Counted from the first letter of the stretch, positions 55,101-62,857 are shown. The stretch is DNA of 64,000 nt from Azorhizobium sp943371865 (GCF_943371865.1 NZ_CALRWL010000029.1:1-64000), one strand, 5' to 3'. Notes: a model not told the origin generated them from the letters alone. A program made the numbers and translations.

Positions 55101-58100
55101 TAATGGCGTTGGCGAGGGAGAAATCGCCGCCCACCGCCAGGGTGCCGCTGCTGGTGAAGGTGAGCCCGCCGGACCCGAGCGCGCCGGCATTGCCCGCGGC
55201 CAGGGTGCCGCCGGCCAGCGTGGTGCCGCCGGTGTAGCTGTTGGCCCCCGAGAGGGTGAGGGTGCCGCTGCCCGCTTTCGCCAGGGTGCCGCCGCCGGTC
55301 AGCAGGCCCAACAGGGTCACGGCGTTGGCGCCGGTGTCCAGGGTGCCGGTGGCGCCGGCCGCCAAAGTGATGGCGTTGGCGATGCCATAGGCGCCGGCGA
55401 AGGCCAGGGTGCCGGAGCTGGCAAAGGTCACGGCGCCGCTGCCCAGGGCGCCGGCGCTGCCCACCACCAGCGTGCCGCCGGACAAGGTGGTGCCGCCGGA
55501 GAAGCTGTTGGCGCCGGAGAGGGTCAGCGTGCCGGCGCCGGTCTTGGCCAAGGTGCCGCCGCCGCTGAGGGGTCCCGCCAGCGTCACCGCATAGGCGCCG
55601 GTCTCCACGGTGCCGGTGGCGCCGCTGGCCAGGGTCATGGCATTGCCGATGCTGAAGGCGCCGCCCACCGCCAGGGTTCCGCTCTGGGCGAAGGTGAGCG
55701 CGCCGGTGCCGAGCGCTGAGCTGTTGCTCACTGCCAGAGTCCCGCCCGCCAGCGTGGTGCCGCCGGTAAAACTGTTGGCGCCGGACAGGGTGAGGGTGCC
55801 GGCGCCGGTCTTGGCCAAAGCGCCGTCGCCGCTGAGGGTGCCCGCCAAGGTGACGCCATAGGCGCCGGTGTCCAGGGTGGCGGTGGCGCCGCTCGCCAAA
55901 GCCATGGTGTTGCCCAGCGTATAGGCGCCGCCGAAGCTGAGCCCGGCGCTGCCGGTGAAGCTGACCCCGCCGGTGCCGAGGGCGGCGGCATTCGCGAGCG
56001 CGATGGTGCCGGCCTGCAACTGCGTGCCGCCGGAAAAGCTGTTGGCCTGGCTCAGCGTCAGCGTCCCGCTGCCGGCCTTAGCGATGCCGCCGCTGCCGGA
56101 CAGCGCGCCGCTGAGCGTGACCGCATGGGCGCCCGTATCCAGGGTGGCGGTGGCGGCGAGGCTGATGGCATTGGCCACGGTGCCATCGAATCCGAAGCCG
56201 AGCCCTGCGGAACCGCTGACCGCCAGTGCGCCCGTGCCCAAGGCGCCGGCCTGGCCGAGGACCAGGGTGCCCGATGCCAGATTGGTGCCGCCGCTATAGC
56301 TGTTCGCCGCGCTCAAGGTGAGCGTGCCGAGCCCGCCTTTGCCCAGCGTGCCGGCGCCGGAAATCGTTCCGGCCCAGTTGATGTCCTGGCCATTGGTGTC
56401 GAGGCTGGCCTGAACATTTGCCGAAAGGCTGAGGGCGTTCTGCACCGTATAGGCGCCGCCGAAGCCGATGGTGGCGTCGGTCGTCACCGCCAGGGCGCCG
56501 GAGCCGAGTGCCGCGGCATTGCCGAGGGACAGGTTGCCGCCGGACAGCGTGGTGCCGCCGGCATAGCTGTTGGCGCCGGACAGGGTCAGGCGTCCGGCTC
56601 CGACCTTGGAGAGAGCGCCGGTGCCAGACAGGGCGCCACTCAGTTCGGCGTCAAAGCCGTTGGTGTCGAGGGTTGCGGTGGCGCCGGTGGCCAGGGTCAG
56701 GGCGTTGCTGACGCCGTAGGCCGCCGCGAAGCGCACGGTGGCATTGCCCAGGATCGCCAGCGCGCCGCTGCCGAGGGCGGTGGCATTGGCCAGCACCAGC
56801 GTGCTGCCGGAGAGGCTGGTGCCGCCGGAATAGCTGTTCGCCCCGGCCAAAGTCAGCGCGCCCGACCCGGATTTCACCACGGCGCCGGTGCCGGAGATGA
56901 CGCCGGCCAGCGTCACGTCGAACGCCCCGGTGGCGAGGGTGGCGCTGGTGCCGGCACCCAGATCCATCGCGTTCTGGACCATGTAGGCGCCGCCGAACGC
57001 CAGTGTTCCCGAGCCGGCGAAGCCGAGCGTGCCGGTGCCCAGGGCCGCCGCATGGCCCAGCGCAAGCGTGCCCGCCGACAGCGTGGTGCCGCCGGAATAG
57101 CTGTTGGCCGCCGCCAATGTGAGCGTGCCGCTTCCGGTCTTGGCCAACGCGCCCGCGCCGGAGAGCGTGCCGCTCAGCGTGGTGGCGAAGGCGCCGGTGG
57201 CGATCGTGCCCGTGGCGCCGCTGCTCAGCACCAGGTCATTGCCGAGGCTATAGGCCCCGTTCACGGCCACGGTGCCGTCCGCCGCGATGGTCAGGGCGCC
57301 GAGGCCCAGCGCCCCGGCATTGGACAGGGCCAAGGTGCCCTGGGACAAGGTGATGCCGCCGCTGAAGGTGTTGGCCGCCGACAGGGTCAGGGTGCCCGCG
57401 CCGCTCTTGGCCAGGGCGCCGGTGCCAGAGAGGATGCCGCTCCAGGTGGCGCCAAGCCCATTGGTATCCAGGGTCGAACTGGTGCCGTCCGCCAGGGTCG
57501 CCCGCGCGCTGGAGGTGAGTGCGGACCCGATCACCTGGAGCGTGCCGCCGCCGAGGTTCAGCGCATAGGTGCCGGTGGCATTCACACCGCCATAGGCCGG
57601 TTGCAGCGAGGTGCCGCCGATCTCCAGCGTGCCGCCGTTCAGATTGTAGGTGCCATTGCCCAAGGAGGAGAGATAGAGCGATGCGCCCGCCCGCACCCGC
57701 ACGGTGCCCCCGGTCTGCGTCAAGGTTCCGGTCGCGGAGGTGGCGGGCGCGGTGCCGCCCACATAGCGGTTGCCCAGCGCGATGTAGCCGGAGGCTACGT
57801 CGATGAGCCCCCCCGATACGGTCAGGGTACCGGATCCGGCGGCGTTGCTCCCGGTGTTGCGACCCACCTGGATGATGCCGGAGTTCAAGGTGAGGCTGCC
57901 GCCGGAGAGGGTGTAGCTGCCGGTGCCGCCCTGGTTGCCGAGGTTGAGGCCGGCATTGTTGAGGGTCACCGTGCCCGCGGTCTGTTGGACGGCGCCGGTG
58001 CCGCCGAAATCGCCCACCTGTATGGAGGCATCATCCGAGCCGCCGGGCTCCTGGATCACCAGCGCGCCGCCGGCGATGCTGAAGGTGGAATTGCCGGTGC

Positions 58101-61100
58101 TGCCCGAGCCCAGCGACAGATATTTGATGGTGTTGGTGCTCGAGCCCGCGGCCTGGATCAGGGCGCCGGAGACGATGTGGAACTCGCCGGAATCCACCAG
58201 GACCCCAGACAGCGTCAGGCTGCCGGTGCCGACCTTGCCGTAGGCGCCGGTGCCGTTGAAGGTGGTGTCGGTGAGCGTCAGATTGCTGTTGTCGGTGCCG
58301 AAGCCGATGAGGCCGGCGCCGATGGTGATGGTGGCGCCGTTGGCGTTCAGCGCCGCCAGGGATTGCTGGGTATTGGACACATTGAGCGTCGTGCCCGCCT
58401 CCAGCGCAATCGCCGAGAATTGCGAAATCGCCCCGGAGGTGCTCGCCGCCAGGGTGCCCTGGGCCACGCGGGTGGCGCCGCTATAGCTGTTGATCGCGCC
58501 GAGGGTGAGGGTGCCGCTGCCCTGCTTGGTCAGGCTGCCAGCGCCCGAGATCCCGCCGCTCAAGGTGTCGTTGAAGGTTCCGGTGTCGAGGGTGGCAATG
58601 ACGCCGCTGGCGAGGCTGAGCGCATTGGAGCGGGTGAAGGCCGCCCCGAAGGCCAGGGTGGAATCCGCCAGGAAGCTGACGGTGCCGCTGCCCAAAGCGG
58701 TGGCGCTGGCCATGCGCAGCGTGCCGCCGGACAGCGTGGTGCCGCCGCTATAGGTTTCAGTGGCGGCAAGGGTCAGCGTGCCGCTGCCGGCCTTGGCCAA
58801 AGTGCCACTGCCGGAGATGACGCCATTGAGCTGCACGTCGTTGCCCGCCGTGTCCAGCGTGGCCACCGCGCCGCTGCCCAGGGCGATCGTATTGGCAACC
58901 GTATAGGCGCCCGCAAATCCCACCGTGCCGCTGGCGGAGATGGTGAGCGCGCCGGTGCCGAGCGCCGCCGCATGCGCCAGGATCAGACTGCCGCCGCCGA
59001 GGGTGGTGCCGCCGCTGTAGGTATTGGCAACGGCGAGGGTCAAGGCTCCCGTGCCGGACTTGGACAGGGCGCCGCTGCCGGAAATGGTCCCGGAAAGGGT
59101 CTCAGCGAAGGCGCCGGTGTTCACGGCCAATGTCGCTCCTGAGCTGAGGCTCAGCGCATTGGCGATGGTATAGGCGCCACCGAAGCCGAGGCTGGCGGAG
59201 GCGTTGACCGTGAGCCCGCCGGTGCCCAGGGCCGCGGCATCGCCCAGGCTGAGGGTTCCCGCGCTCAGCGTGGTGCCGCCGGAAAAGCTGTTGGCCGCGG
59301 CGAGGGTCAACGTGCCGCTGCCGGTCTTGAGCAGAGCGCCGGCGCCGGAGATCACGCCGCTCCAGCGGGCCAGCGTGCTCCCGGTGGCGAAGGTGGTGGT
59401 GGTGCCGCTCGCGAGGGTCGCGGCATTGGCGATGGAGCGGTCGCCGCTGAAGGCAAGGGTGGCCGTGCCCGTCACCTGGAGCGCCCCGGTGCCCAGCGCG
59501 GTGTCCGTGGCCAGCGTCAGTGTTCCCGCGCTCAGCGTGGTGCCGCCCGCATAGCTGTTGGCGCCGGAGAGGGTGAGGGTGCCGCTTCCCGCCTTGGCAA
59601 GTGCGCCGCTCCCCGAAATGACGCCGCTGAGGGTGTCCGCGAAGGCGGCGGTGTCGAGGCTGAGGGTTACCCCGCTCTGGAGCGCCAGTGCATTGGCCAC
59701 GGTGTAAGCGCCGGAGAAACTCAGGCCGGAACTGCCGCTGACGGTGAGCGCGCCGGTGCCAAGGCCGGCGGCATTGCCGAGGGCGATAGCGCCTCCCGCC
59801 AAGGCGATGCCACCGCTGAAGGTGTTGGCGGCGCTCAGGGTGAGCGTCCCCGCGCCCACCTTCGACAGCGCACCGCTGCCGGAGAGCACATCGCTCCAGG
59901 TGGCGCCGAGGCCGTTGGTGTCGAGGGTCGATGTGGTGCCGGCCTGGAGGGTGGCCTTCAAGGCCGCCGTCAGTGTGGAGCCGATCACCTTGATGGTGCC
60001 GCCGCCGAGGGTGAAGAGGTAGGTGCCGCTGCCGGCGCCGCCGCCATACGATCCCACCACCGAACTGCCGCCGGCCTCCAGCGTGCCACCGCTCAGCGTA
60101 TAGGCCCCGTTGCCGAGCGAGGAGAGCGACAGGGTTCCGCCGCTCTGCACGCGCAAGGTCCCGCCGGTCTGGTTGATGGTGCCGGAGCCGGAGGCCGCGG
60201 GCGGCGTGCCGCCGGCGGCGCGATTGCCGAGGATGAGGTTGCCGCTGGCAACATCCAGCAGGCCGCCGGAGATGTTGATGGTGCCGGTGCTGGCCGGCTG
60301 GCCGACGGTGTTGCGGCCGACATTGTAGAGGCCGGAATTGAGCGTCAGCGTGCCGCCGGAGAGATTGTAGGTGCCGGTACCGCCCTGGTTGCCCACATTG
60401 AACGAGGAGTTTGTGACGGCGATGGCGCCGCCGGTCTGGTTCAGCACGCCGGTGCCGCCCCAGTCGCCCACCTGCAGTGAGGAACTGGTGCTGCCGCCCG
60501 GATCGCGAATATCCAGGGTGCCGCCGGAAATGTTCAGCGTGCCGTTGGCGCCGCCGCCGGAGCCGACGGCGAAATACTTGATGAGATTGGTGGCGGCCCC
60601 CGCGCCTTGGGTGATGGTGCCGCCGACAATGTGGAACTCGCCCGTGCCCATGGTGACGCCGGAAAGCGCCAGCGTGCCGGTGCCCGCCTTGTCGAACGAG
60701 CCGTTGCCGCCAGAGGCGGTGATGGTGGTGCCGGAGAGGGCGCTGTCGCCATTGTCGCGGCCGAAGGCGAGCGTGCCGGTGCCGATCACCACGGTTCCGG
60801 CCGCCGCCGACAGATTGGCGATGGATTGCGTGGTGTTGGTCAGGTCCAGCGTCGCCCCGGCGTCCAGGGTGATGACGGAATTGGCCGACAGCGTGCTGGA
60901 GACGCCGGCTTTCAGCGTGCCGGCCCCAATCTGCGTGCCGCCGGCATAGGTGTTGGCCCCGGAGAGGGTGAGCGTGCCGCTGCCCGTCTTCAGCACGCCG
61001 CCGGCGCCGGAGACGATGCCGGAGAGGGTGTCCGCATTGCTGCCCGTGTTCAGGGTGGTGGTGGTGCCGGCGGCGAGGGAAAGGGCATTGCTGACGCTGT

Positions 61101-62793
61101 AGGCGCCGTTGAACAGCAGGGCCGCATCGGCGCTCACGCTCAAGGTGCCGCTGCCCAGTCCCGCCGCGTTGGAGAGCCCGAGCGTTCCGCCTTGGAGGGT
61201 GACGCCGCCGCTGAACGTATTGGCCCCCGCCAGCGTCAATGTGCCGGCGCCGGCCTTGGCCAGAACGCCAGTGCCGGAGATGACCGAACTCCAGGTGGCG
61301 GCAAGTCCGTTGGTATCGACGGTGGAGGTGGTGCTCGCGGCCAGCGTGGTCAGGAATGTCGTCGCCGTGGTGAGGGTGCCGCTGGCGACCTTCAGGGTGC
61401 CGCCGGCGAATGCGAAGGTGTCGTCGGCGCCGCCGGACAGCGTGGAGCCGGCAAGGGCGAGCGTGCCGCCGGAAAGCTGGTAGGTCCCGGTGCCGGAACC
61501 GAAGGCGAGGGACGAGGTGGTCAGGGTGCCACCGGTCTGGGTGACGGTGCCGGTGCTGCCGGCGAGGCTTGCGACCGACAGGCCGTTGGCCAAGGTGGCG
61601 GTTCCGCCGCTGATGTTGAAGGCCCCGGTGCCGCCCGCCGCATCGCCCACCACCAGGCTGTTGCCGGAGATGGATAGCGTGCCGGCGGACAGATTGTAGG
61701 TGCCGGTGCCGCCGCCATTGGCGCCGCCGCTGTTGCCCACATTGGCGCCCAGCCGGAACGGATTGGTCACCGCGATGGTCACCAGCGTGCCGGCGCCGTC
61801 CTGGGTGATGGTGCCGGTGGAAAGCGCATCGCCCACGTAGATCTGGGCACCATTATAGGTGAAGGCCGCATTGTCGGAGAATTGCAGCAGGCCGCTACTG
61901 CTGCCGTTGGTGCCGGTGCGCGAGCCCACATAGGTGGTGTTGGTGGTGTTGCCGGGCGTGGTGGTGAAGACCGAGTCGCCAGTGAGATGATAGGTGCCCG
62001 TGCCGCCAACGGTGCCGATGTCCATGGACAGGGTGCCGTTGGCGGTGACCGTTCCGCCACTCTGGTTGAAGGTGCCGACCACGCCGGCCCCCCGGCCCAC
62101 CGCCAGCCCGCCATAGTTCGAGCCCGCCCCGGCGGCATTGAAGGTCAGGGCGCCCGAGGTCATGGTCAGGGTGCCGGTGCCGGCATTGGCGCCGTCATAA
62201 TTGCCGACCCACAGGCGTCCCACGCCGCCAGTGGTGGCGACATCGAACACCACGTCCCCGCCGGCGATGGTCAGGGCGCCGGTGCCGCCGTTGCCGATGC
62301 GGATATAGCCGTTGTTGGTGCCCACAGAGGTGGTGGTGGTGAGGCTCGAGCCGGCTCCCAGAACCACGGTGGCGGCGCCGCCGGCGGTCCCGATGTCGAC
62401 GGGCGCGCCGGTGAAGCTGATGGCCAGCGAAGACGCGGCGCCGGGGAGCGAAACGCTACCGAAGGTGAAGACCGTACCATTGCTGACGACATTGATGGTC
62501 TCGGGCGCCCCGAGCGTGGTTGCGTCGGTCACCGCCTGGGTAAAATCTGCCTGGGTGGTGACGTCCAGCGCCACAGCCACGCTCGTGCTCGCCCAGAGTG
62601 CCGCAGTCACCATTGCGGCGGCGCGGCGCGCGCCGAATATCCGATGCGTTGCCGAGGTCAGCGCCGTTGAGGAAAGAAAGTAGATCCGGATCGGCCATCT
62701 CGCCGCCTGCTTGCGTCCAAAATCGGATTGAGCGTGGCCGGGGTCGGTGTCGCGCGTGGATGCTTCCCGCCCCTGCCCTTGACTTGCCCGCAT
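46114..62793 (-). CDS. Giant autotransporter with about 46 PATR-type passenger repeats
   Basis: A single open frame of 5,559 codons. The N-terminus (residues 1-74) is a long basic region plus hydrophobic core MVTAALWASTSVAVA, a probable extended signal peptide. Residues 75-515 carry GTYNLSGGTL-type short repeats. From about 516 to 5065 the passenger has, by hand count, 46 units of about 89 residues of the form GTLTLSGANSYTGGTTLAGG followed by a SLANAMTLASGAT strand pair, the passenger-associated transport repeat (PATR). The last 273 residues (46117-46935) form the autotransporter barrel, starting GWAQAFGSWGSVDG and ending in FLLKF. The passenger is almost free of Cys. Two larger internal duplications are listed separately. 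Long antisense frames over it are shadows. Likely a surface adhesin; the start ATG lacks a strong ribosome site. Confidence 0.93.
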   Translation of the reverse strand: MRASQGQGREASTRDTDPGHAQSDFGRKQAARWPIRIYFLSSTALTSATHRIFGARRAAAMVTAALWASTSVAVALDVTTQADFTQAVTDATTLGAPETINVVSNGTVFTFGSVSLPGAASSLAISFTGAPVDIGTAGGAATVVLGAGSSLTTTTSVGTNNGYIRIGNGGTGALTIAGGDVVFDVATTGGVGRLWVGNYDGANAGTGTLTMTSGALTFNAAGAGSNYGGLAVGRGAGVVGTFNQSGGTVTANGTLSMDIGTVGGTGTYHLTGDSVFTTTPGNTTNTTYVGSRTGTNGSSSGLLQFSDNAAFTYNGAQIYVGDALSTGTITQDGAGTLVTIAVTNPFRLGANVGNSGGANGGGTGTYNLSAGTLSISGNSLVVGDAAGGTGAFNISGGTATLANGLSVASLAGSTGTVTQTGGTLTTSSLAFGSGTGTYQLSGGTLALAGSTLSGGADDTFAFAGGTLKVASGTLTTATTFLTTLAASTTSTVDTNGLAATWSSVISGTGVLAKAGAGTLTLAGANTFSGGVTLQGGTLGLSNAAGLGSGTLSVSADAALLFNGAYSVSNALSLAAGTTTTLNTGSNADTLSGIVSGAGGVLKTGSGTLTLSGANTYAGGTQIGAGTLKAGVSSTLSANSVITLDAGATLDLTNTTQSIANLSAAAGTVVIGTGTLAFGRDNGDSALSGTTITASGGNGSFDKAGTGTLALSGVTMGTGEFHIVGGTITQGAGAATNLIKYFAVGSGGGANGTLNISGGTLDIRDPGGSTSSSLQVGDWGGTGVLNQTGGAIAVTNSSFNVGNQGGTGTYNLSGGTLTLNSGLYNVGRNTVGQPASTGTINISGGLLDVASGNLILGNRAAGGTPPAASGSGTINQTGGTLRVQSGGTLSLSSLGNGAYTLSGGTLEAGGSSVVGSYGGGAGSGTYLFTLGGGTIKVIGSTLTAALKATLQAGTTSTLDTNGLGATWSDVLSGSGALSKVGAGTLTLSAANTFSGGIALAGGAIALGNAAGLGTGALTVSGSSGLSFSGAYTVANALALQSGVTLSLDTAAFADTLSGVISGSGALAKAGSGTLTLSGANSYAGGTTLSAGTLTLATDTALGTGALQVTGTATLAFSGDRSIANAATLASGTTTTFATGSTLARWSGVISGAGALLKTGSGTLTLAAANSFSGGTTLSAGTLSLGDAAALGTGGLTVNASASLGFGGAYTIANALSLSSGATLAVNTGAFAETLSGTISGSGALSKSGTGALTLAVANTYSGGTTLGGGSLILAHAAALGTGALTISASGTVGFAGAYTVANTIALGSGAVATLDTAGNDVQLNGVISGSGTLAKAGSGTLTLAATETYSGGTTLSGGTLRMASATALGSGTVSFLADSTLAFGAAFTRSNALSLASGVIATLDTGTFNDTLSGGISGAGSLTKQGSGTLTLGAINSYSGATRVAQGTLAASTSGAISQFSAIALEAGTTLNVSNTQQSLAALNANGATITIGAGLIGFGTDNSNLTLTDTTFNGTGAYGKVGTGSLTLSGVLVDSGEFHIVSGALIQAAGSSTNTIKYLSLGSGSTGNSTFSIAGGALVIQEPGGSDDASIQVGDFGGTGAVQQTAGTVTLNNAGLNLGNQGGTGSYTLSGGSLTLNSGIIQVGRNTGSNAAGSGTLTVSGGLIDVASGYIALGNRYVGGTAPATSATGTLTQTGGTVRVRAGASLYLSSLGNGTYNLNGGTLEIGGTSLQPAYGGVNATGTYALNLGGGTLQVIGSALTSSARATLADGTSSTLDTNGLGATWSGILSGTGALAKSGAGTLTLSAANTFSGGITLSQGTLALSNAGALGLGALTIAADGTVAVNGAYSLGNDLVLSSGATGTIATGAFATTLSGTLSGAGALAKTGSGTLTLAAANSYSGGTTLSAGTLALGHAAALGTGTLGFAGSGTLAFGGAYMVQNAMDLGAGTSATLATGAFDVTLAGVISGTGAVVKSGSGALTLAGANSYSGGTSLSGSTLVLANATALGSGALAILGNATVRFAAAYGVSNALTLATGATATLDTNGFDAELSGALSGTGALSKVGAGRLTLSGANSYAGGTTLSGGNLSLGNAAALGSGALAVTTDATIGFGGAYTVQNALSLSANVQASLDTNGQDINWAGTISGAGTLGKGGLGTLTLSAANSYSGGTNLASGTLVLGQAGALGTGALAVSGSAGLGFGFDGTVANAISLAATATLDTGAHAVTLSGALSGSGGIAKAGSGTLTLSQANSFSGGTQLQAGTIALANAAALGTGGVSFTGSAGLSFGGAYTLGNTMALASGATATLDTGAYGVTLAGTLSGDGALAKTGAGTLTLSGANSFTGGTTLAGGTLAVSNSSALGTGALTFAQSGTLAVGGAFSIGNAMTLASGATGTVETGAYAVTLAGPLSGGGTLAKTGAGTLTLSGANSFSGGTTLSGGTLVVGSAGALGSGAVTFASSGTLAFAGAYGIANAITLAAGATGTLDTGANAVTLLGLLTGGGTLAKAGSGTLTLSGANSYTGGTTLAGGTLAAGNAGALGSGGLTFTSSGTLAVGGDFSLANAITLATGATGTLDTGTHAVTLAGALSGDGTLAKAGSGTLTLSGANSYTGGTTLNGGTLALGNASALGTGGLAVTGTSTVSFGGGFSLANALTLSAGAMGTLDTGAYGVTLTGALSGDGALAKAGSGTLTLSGANSFSGGTTLSGGTLALASATALGTGTISVAQSGTLAFGGAYSLANALTLAAGATASLDLGAHAVTLAGLVSGDGAVAKTGSGTLTLTGANSYSGGTTLSGGTLMLGSATALGSGALTIASNSTLAFGGSYSLANAVALASGMTASVDTGGQAVALTGTLSGDGALTKTGAGTLTLSGTNSFTGGTTLASGTLALGSADALGSGGLTVAGTATLAFDGAYQVANALTLAAGTTATLNTNGNAVGLGGIISGTGAIAKTGAGTLTLSGANSYTGGTTLSGGTLALANAGALGSGALNFATSATLAFNGDFSLANAISLSAGITGTLDTGAFGATLAGSLTGDGALAKTGSGTLTLAGANSFTGGTTLSGGTLMLGSASALGSGALTFAQSGTLGFAGAYSLANAITLASGATANLNLGSHAVTLAGTLSGDGALVKSGSGTLTLSGANSFTGGTTLAGGTVQMDSATALGSGALTFAQTGTLAFGGGFSLANAMTLASGAVGTLDTGGNAVTVSGSITGSGALAKTGSGTLTVSGANTFSGGTTLAGGTLALGNADALGTGALTVATSGTLAFGGAYSIGNAMTLASGATATLDTGAYGVTLAGTLSGDGALAKTGAGTLTLSGTNSYTGGTTLAGGTLALSSSSALGTGALTFAQSGTLAVGGAFSIGNAMTLASGATGTVETGANAVTLAGTVSGGGTLAKTGSGTLTLSGSNSFSGGTTLSGGTLVVGSAGALGSGALTFAGSGTLGFAGAYGVANAITLATGTTGTLDTGANAVTVSGALSGDGTLAKAGSGTLTLSGTNSYTGGTTLAGGTLALGNAGALGSGALTFTSNGTLAVGGDFSLANAISLATGATGTLDTGAHAVTLAGALSGDGALAKNGSGTLTLSGANSYTGGTTLAGGTLALGNAAALGTGALAVTGTSTVSFGGAYQWANAVTVAGGATATFDTDAYAVVINGVISGSGGIAKSGNGTLTLAGTNTFSGGTIISGGALVLANGSALGTGGLTFLTDTTFQLDGTFAFANAITLGTGTTVTFDTAGNTATVAGVVGGAGGLTKTGTGTLALAAANTYSGATTITQGTVRTDVAGALAASTTVSIAGGATLDLAGHDQTVAALSGAGDVSLGSGRLATGGNNTSTTFAGTLSGTGGLDKTGTGTLTLSGSNSYSGGTRLSAGALALGNDHALGSGTVDVLGSAALLFGTDMSLANALTVQSGAVATLDTGANAVTLAGTVSGAGGLAKAGTGSLILSGANSYAGGTQLGAGTLVVGNDAALGSGTLAISANASLGFVQTPAATYSLANGVALAAGASATVDTGSAAVALNGAISGAGALVKSGSGTLTLGGSNSYAGGTTLTGGTLAVAGPTALGTGGLTFGASATLAFRSAYDFGTAVAVANGAIGTVDTAGFDVTLSGGVSGDGGLAKSGLGTLTLGGVNTYSGGTSLSGGTLAVAGSSALGSGGLAFLGTSTLAFTGAASVGGAIALAGGVTGTVDTAAHTVSLDGDISGAGQLAKAGSGTLTLSGANSYSGGTSLAAGTLVVAHADALGTGAVDVTGTAALRFDGSYSLANTFALASGVAFTFDTAAYAATLAGTLSGSGMLVKAGDGALTLAAANSYSGGTLLTGGELIVTHAAGLGTGAITVQGTAELDYTVAATLTNTLAVAAGGTAVLDTHTETLVLAGVISGDGGISKIGAGVVALAAVNTYAGTTVIDEGTLRTDVAGALPSGGAVRIASGATLDLSGWNQSIASLDGSGAVTLGSAALSVGADTGSSTFAGLLSGSGSLAKVGASTFTLAGANSYTGGTSLSGGTLAIGDAGALGSGALTFLGSGTLAFGGAFTLANAVELATGAEATFDTAGFDATISGVISGTGALAKSGTGTLTLATANTYSGGTVLTGGELIVTNAAGLGTGPVSVRGSAELDYTVAATLTNPIAVSSGAIAILDTHTETLVLAGVISGAGGVAKIGPGAVELAAVNTFTGPTTVTEGTLRTTVTGALPAASAVEVAAGATLDLDSTAQTIGSLAGAGQVLLGSASLVTGADNSSTTFSGVLVGTGGLTKTGSGTFTVSSTNTYSGDTALAGGTLTVGADGALGTGGLTVLSGATLGFAGAYSLANTIALAADASSTIDTSSYPITLSGVISGSGSISKTGSGTLTLSGANSYTGGTSLDGGSLVMANASALGTGALAFLSNSELSLLGAYTLANPISLAAGSTGTIQTTAAGATLNGILSGAGGLTKTGDGTLALGAANSFTGATTISGGTLRTDVAGALSSATSVSIGAGATLDLASHAQSIGALSGSGAVTLGTATLSTGANNAGSTFSGVISGSGGLTKTGSGEFILDGVSTYSGPTTVSSGALIVGNAAGSSASIANSQVAVASGALLGGHGTVGSVTLASGAELSPGHSIGTLTIQGNLRLGTGSTSTLEIDPVRSDVVNVSGTAILAGLLQINSQAGYSVNYTYTFLTAGTLVGVFDRVTTDLTFLTPNVSYVDNQARLVLAPNEIPFASVAVTANQAAAANGTQSLGYGNVIYNDILSLNAAQADVAFDQLSGEIHPSAAGMFLADSRFLREATLARARLPDAITPQPGAADAGTGIGWAQAFGSWGSVDGTANAGAISRTVAGVFAGLDGHIGDLWRVGFATGYSSTDFDVNARTSSGSSDDYHVALYGGTRLGPVDLRLGAAFTWHDISTSRSVFFTGFTGLARADASAQAAQIYGELGLPLPVGPAILEPFANAAYVKLHVNGFSENGSAAALTAQAQDDAVVYTTLGLRGALPFQIGALAAQARASAGWQHAFGDTAPSTVFSFASGSTPFAIQGAPMATDALLLDVSLDMALTPQSSLSLAYNGMVAGNAYDNAFKGTFLLKF
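46117..46935 (-). other. Autotransporter beta-barrel domain of the giant gene
   Basis: Encodes the last 273 residues of the 5,559-residue protein. Alternating strands and loops such as RVGFATGYSSTDFDVN, VDLRLGAAFTWHDIS and VYTTLGLRGALPFQIG end in the terminal aromatic signature FLLKF that BamA recognises. The preceding linker (QLSGEIHPSAAGMFLADSRF) is the usual autochaperone-proximal region. Confidence 0.9.
51923..52964 (-). repeat. Duplicated block A within the PATR tract
   Basis: About 1.04 kb, just under four PATR units. It matches block B at 54860-55901 with an exact offset of 2,937 bp, which is 11 x 267 bp. I estimate about nine in ten bases identical by eye; flanking units are clearly less alike. 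The last 300 bp are nearly identical. Confidence 0.8.
54860..55901 (-). repeat. Duplicated block B within the PATR tract
   Basis: Second copy of block A, 2,937 bp away and in the same reading frame. The right-hand match stops abruptly near 55901/52964, and the left-hand near 54860/51923. Confidence 0.8.
57400..58290 (-). repeat. Non-PATR passenger module, copy 2
   Basis: Encodes a 290-residue module with SGEFHIVSGALIQAAG, QVGDFGGTGAVQQTAGTV and NLGNQGGTGSYTLSGGSL. It matches the module at 59850-60740 with an offset of 2,454 bp (GTGGAACTCG at 58177 and 60631). It interrupts the regular PATR units. Confidence 0.75.
59850..60740 (-). repeat. Non-PATR passenger module, copy 1
   Basis: Partner of the module at 57400-58290: GTGEFHIVGGTITQGAG, QVGDWGGTGVLNQTGGAI and NVGNQGGTGTYNLSGGTL. 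Protein order and spacing are kept while the sequence has diverged, so this is the older of the two internal duplications. Confidence 0.75.
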
Positions 62794-62857
62794 GTCGTTT
62801 CAGCCCGCCCGCTTTATTTTGCGGCAAACTATGCGGGTCAGGATTGCGGGGCGCTAT

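Larger units (their letters stand above)
47600..61250 (-). repeat. PATR repeat tract, about 46 units of about 267 bp
   Basis: The in-frame tract encodes repeated passenger modules, each starting near GTLTLSGAN. Units in the middle of the tract (about 51.9-55.9 kb) look the most similar at the DNA level; those at both ends have drifted. On the plus strand the tract is what produces the many long artefactual frames between 47 and 61 kb. Unit count and boundaries were judged by eye. Confidence 0.85.

Noticed and set aside
47600..61250. Regularly spaced repeats resembling a CRISPR array
   Set aside because: The period is about 267 bp, copies are in one reading frame and diverged, and there are no short identical repeats with unique spacers or cas genes.
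47000..62700. Many long plus-strand frames, including a 1,005-codon frame at 56125-59142
   Set aside because: They are antisense shadows of the PATR repeats in a GC-rich gene; their products are low-complexity Gly/Ala/Gln/Arg with no domain, and the minus-strand frame is a coherent autotransporter.
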